Shown here: positions 6,066 through 7,129 of the stretch, one piece after another | Layout of the letters: each line of letters opens with the position of its first letter | Position numbering within the stretch: the first letter of the stretch is position 1 | Source: an uncultured Caulobacteraceae bacterium | GTDB taxonomy: Bacteria; Pseudomonadota; Alphaproteobacteria; Caulobacterales; Caulobacteraceae | Length of the DNA: 7,129 bases | Reading direction: 5' to 3' | Assembly (NCBI GenBank): GCA_937910255.1 | Contig: CALEOQ010000419.1 | Location: forward strand, 1 to 7,129 | Notes under the pieces: generated by a model | Database searches by the model: none | The model's input: the letters and a program-made list of their open reading frames with translations, nothing else | Told to the model about the DNA's origin: nothing | Position numbers and translations under genes: made by a program

Positions 6066-6152
6066 CGTCATTCTCGGCCTTGTGCCGAGAATCCCTCGCG
6101 ACGCTTGCGCCTGCCCTCGACAGGGATGCTCGGCACAAGGGCGAGCATGACG
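6066..6152. repeat. Paired palindromic repeat (REP/BIME-like) between convergent genes
   Basis: Two 31-nt units, 6066-6096 and the reverse complement of 6122-6152, match at 28 of 31 positions by my alignment and are separated by 25 nt. Each unit is itself a palindrome. The left one forms a 9-bp stem (ATTCTCGGC at 6070-6078 with 6084-6092, loop CTTGT). The right one forms a 7-bp stem (ATGCTCG at 6126-6132 with 6142-6148). The start CGTCAT and inner CTTG are, from memory, typical of dispersed intergenic repeats in alphaproteobacteria. Its place between the 3' ends of two convergent genes suggests bidirectional termination or mRNA 3'-end protection. Confidence 0.8.
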
Positions 6153-6162
6153 TCGGAGGGGA

Positions 6163-6931
6163 CTAGGCCTTGCGGATCTGGTCCACGAAGTCCGGGGCCA
6201 GGCGGCCGACGGCGTTGCGGGTGTCGATGACCAGGGGCACGGCCTTGGCCAGGGCGGCGTAGTCCACCGCGTCGTGGTCGGTGCAGATGACCGCGCAGTC
6301 ATAGGCGCCGATGGCGGCGAGATCCCAGGCGATGGAGCTCATGCCGGCCACTTCCGGATGCTCGCCGCTGTCGTGAACCACCGGGATGTGCGGGTCGTAA
6401 TAGTCGACCTGACCGCCGCGCTCGCGCAGCAGGCGGATCACGTGCAGCGAGGGGCTCTCGCGCATGTCGTCGACATTCTTCTTGTAGGCCAGGCCGACCA
6501 CCAGGATGCGGGCGCCCTTGACCGCCTTGCCCTCGCGGCTGGACAGGGACTCGGCCACGGCCTCCACCACCCGGCGGGGAAGGGCTGCGACCACGTCGCC
6601 GGCCAGTTCGATGAAGCGGGTCGCCTCGCCGTGCGCCCGGGCCTTCCAGGTCAGGTAGAAGGGGTCGATGGCGATGCAGTGCCCGCCCAGACCCGGCCCC
6701 GGATAGAAGGGCATATAGCCAAACGGCTTGGTCTTGGCCGCATCGATCACCTCCCAGATGTCGATGTCCATGCTCTCGAAGACGACCTTCAGCTCGTTGA
6801 CCAGGGCTATATTGACCAGGCGGAAGATGTTTTCGGTGAGCTTGACCGCCTCGGCGGTCTTCAGGTCGCTGACGGGCACCACCTGGGTCAGCGGCGCATA
6901 GACCGCAATGGCCATCCGTCGCTCGGCGTCG
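6163..6931 (-). CDS. Nucleotide-sugar dehydrogenase (UDP-GlcNAc/UDP-glucose 6-dehydrogenase family), 5'-truncated
   Basis: The final 255 residues remain; the NAD-binding N-terminal domain is lost at the adapter junction. The family oxidises the C6 hydroxyl of UDP-sugars twice to give uronic acids for surface polysaccharides. Visible parts, numbered from the junction: the central domain has AEAVKLTENIFRLVNIALVN (26-45), carrying the conserved lysine; the catalytic cysteine Cys85 lies in PGPGLGGHCIAIDPFYLTWK; the UDP-binding C-terminal domain has ILVVGLAYKKNVDDMRESPS (142-161). GGHCIAIDPFYLTWKAR is closest to the WbpA-type UDP-N-acetyl-sugar dehydrogenases, rather than the UGD type with GGxCFPKD, by recollection. 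The methionine at 6915 is internal, since family-like sequence (DAERR) continues in frame upstream to the junction. The stop is TAG. It converges on the thioesterase gene. Truncation is technical. Confidence 0.92.
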
Positions 6932-6989
6932 AGATCGGAAGAGCGTCGTGTAGGGAAAGAGTGTAGATCTCGGTGGTCGCCGTATCATT
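6932..6989 (+). other. Illumina TruSeq universal (P5) adapter, reverse complement (contamination)
   Basis: From AGATCGGAAGAGCGTCGTGT through GGTGGTCGCCGTATCATT, all 58 nt match the reverse complement of the TruSeq universal adapter as I know it. Genomic insert ends at 6931. The orientation is that of an untrimmed read-2 read-through. It is artificial and should be masked. Confidence 0.99.
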
Positions 6990-7001
6990 AAAAAAAAAAA
7001 A
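6990..7001 (+). other. Poly-A run after adapter end
   Basis: Twelve A follow directly on the last base of the P5 adapter. Reads that pass the end of a library molecule commonly continue as A. This is not a transcript tail, a terminator or a genomic homopolymer. Confidence 0.9.
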
Positions 7002-7129
7002 CCAAGGCGCCGCCTGCGTACCCACCTCTCGCCGATTCCTACTCGACGCCAGAGCATCCCTCCCGCACCAGCTCGAAAGCACCTCTGCGTGAGCGTCACA
7101 CTACTTTAATCGGATGACTTCCGTCCTAC
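7002..7129. other. Noise sequence beyond the P5 adapter
   Basis: About 128 nt lie beyond the adapter and the A run. I see no gene, motif or similarity to the rest of the window. It is either low-quality base calls or foreign sequence joined through shared adapter k-mers during assembly. It must not be read as the neighbourhood of the nucleotide-sugar dehydrogenase. Confidence 0.8.

Noticed and set aside
118..6931. CRISPR array, tRNA, rRNA, insertion sequence, phage or defence genes
   Set aside because: I looked for regularly spaced repeats, tRNA-like cloverleaf sequence, transposase motifs and nuclease or toxin motifs and saw none. The only repeat is the paired palindromic unit at 6066-6152.
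6990..7001. Poly-A run as a terminator or homopolymer tract
   Set aside because: It follows directly on the end of the P5 adapter, so it is run-off base calling and not biological.

Overview
This is a short metagenomic-style contig of high-GC bacterial DNA whose two ends are untrimmed Illumina adapter sequence. Biological sequence runs only from about 118 to 6931. Before it lie 53 bases of noise and a P7/read-2 adapter. After it lie the reverse complement of the TruSeq universal (P5) adapter, a run of 12 A and about 128 bases of noise. Both contig ends therefore cut through genes for technical reasons. The high GC, GC-rich codon third positions, exported 'SCEQ' type small protein and a paired palindromic repeat fit an alphaproteobacterium, most likely of the Caulobacter/Phenylobacterium type. 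That assignment is inference, because no rRNA or other marker gene is present.

Layout. Left block, minus strand (118-2094): a quinone-oxidoreductase-like MDR enzyme is followed by a strong hairpin, then an alpha/beta hydrolase, then the first 26 residues of a short-chain dehydrogenase cut by the adapter. The hydrolase and dehydrogenase are 23 nt apart and look co-transcribed. A 207-nt divergent spacer (2095-2301) carries a perfect CAAACGTTTG palindrome close to the oxidoreductase start. Middle block, plus strand (2302-4055): two exported proteins of unknown function lie 44 nt apart and are closed by a rho-independent terminator at 4120-4154. Next come a patatin-like phospholipase (4230-5126) and a TesB-like double-hotdog acyl-CoA thioesterase (5216-6028). 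Right block, minus strand: the C-terminal two thirds or so of a nucleotide-sugar dehydrogenase (6163-6931), convergent with the thioesterase. The convergent gap holds a pair of 31-nt inverted repeat units (6066-6152).

Functionally the window looks like ordinary chromosomal metabolism. Redox and hydrolytic enzymes on the left and lipid hydrolysis (patatin, thioesterase) on the right would suit fatty-acid, ester or hydrocarbon turnover. The nucleotide-sugar dehydrogenase belongs to surface polysaccharide synthesis and is probably unrelated. I find no CRISPR, tRNA, rRNA, transposase, phage or defence genes. The most important observation is the adapter contamination, which also creates false reading frames. 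The least understood real content is the exported protein pair at 2302-4055.
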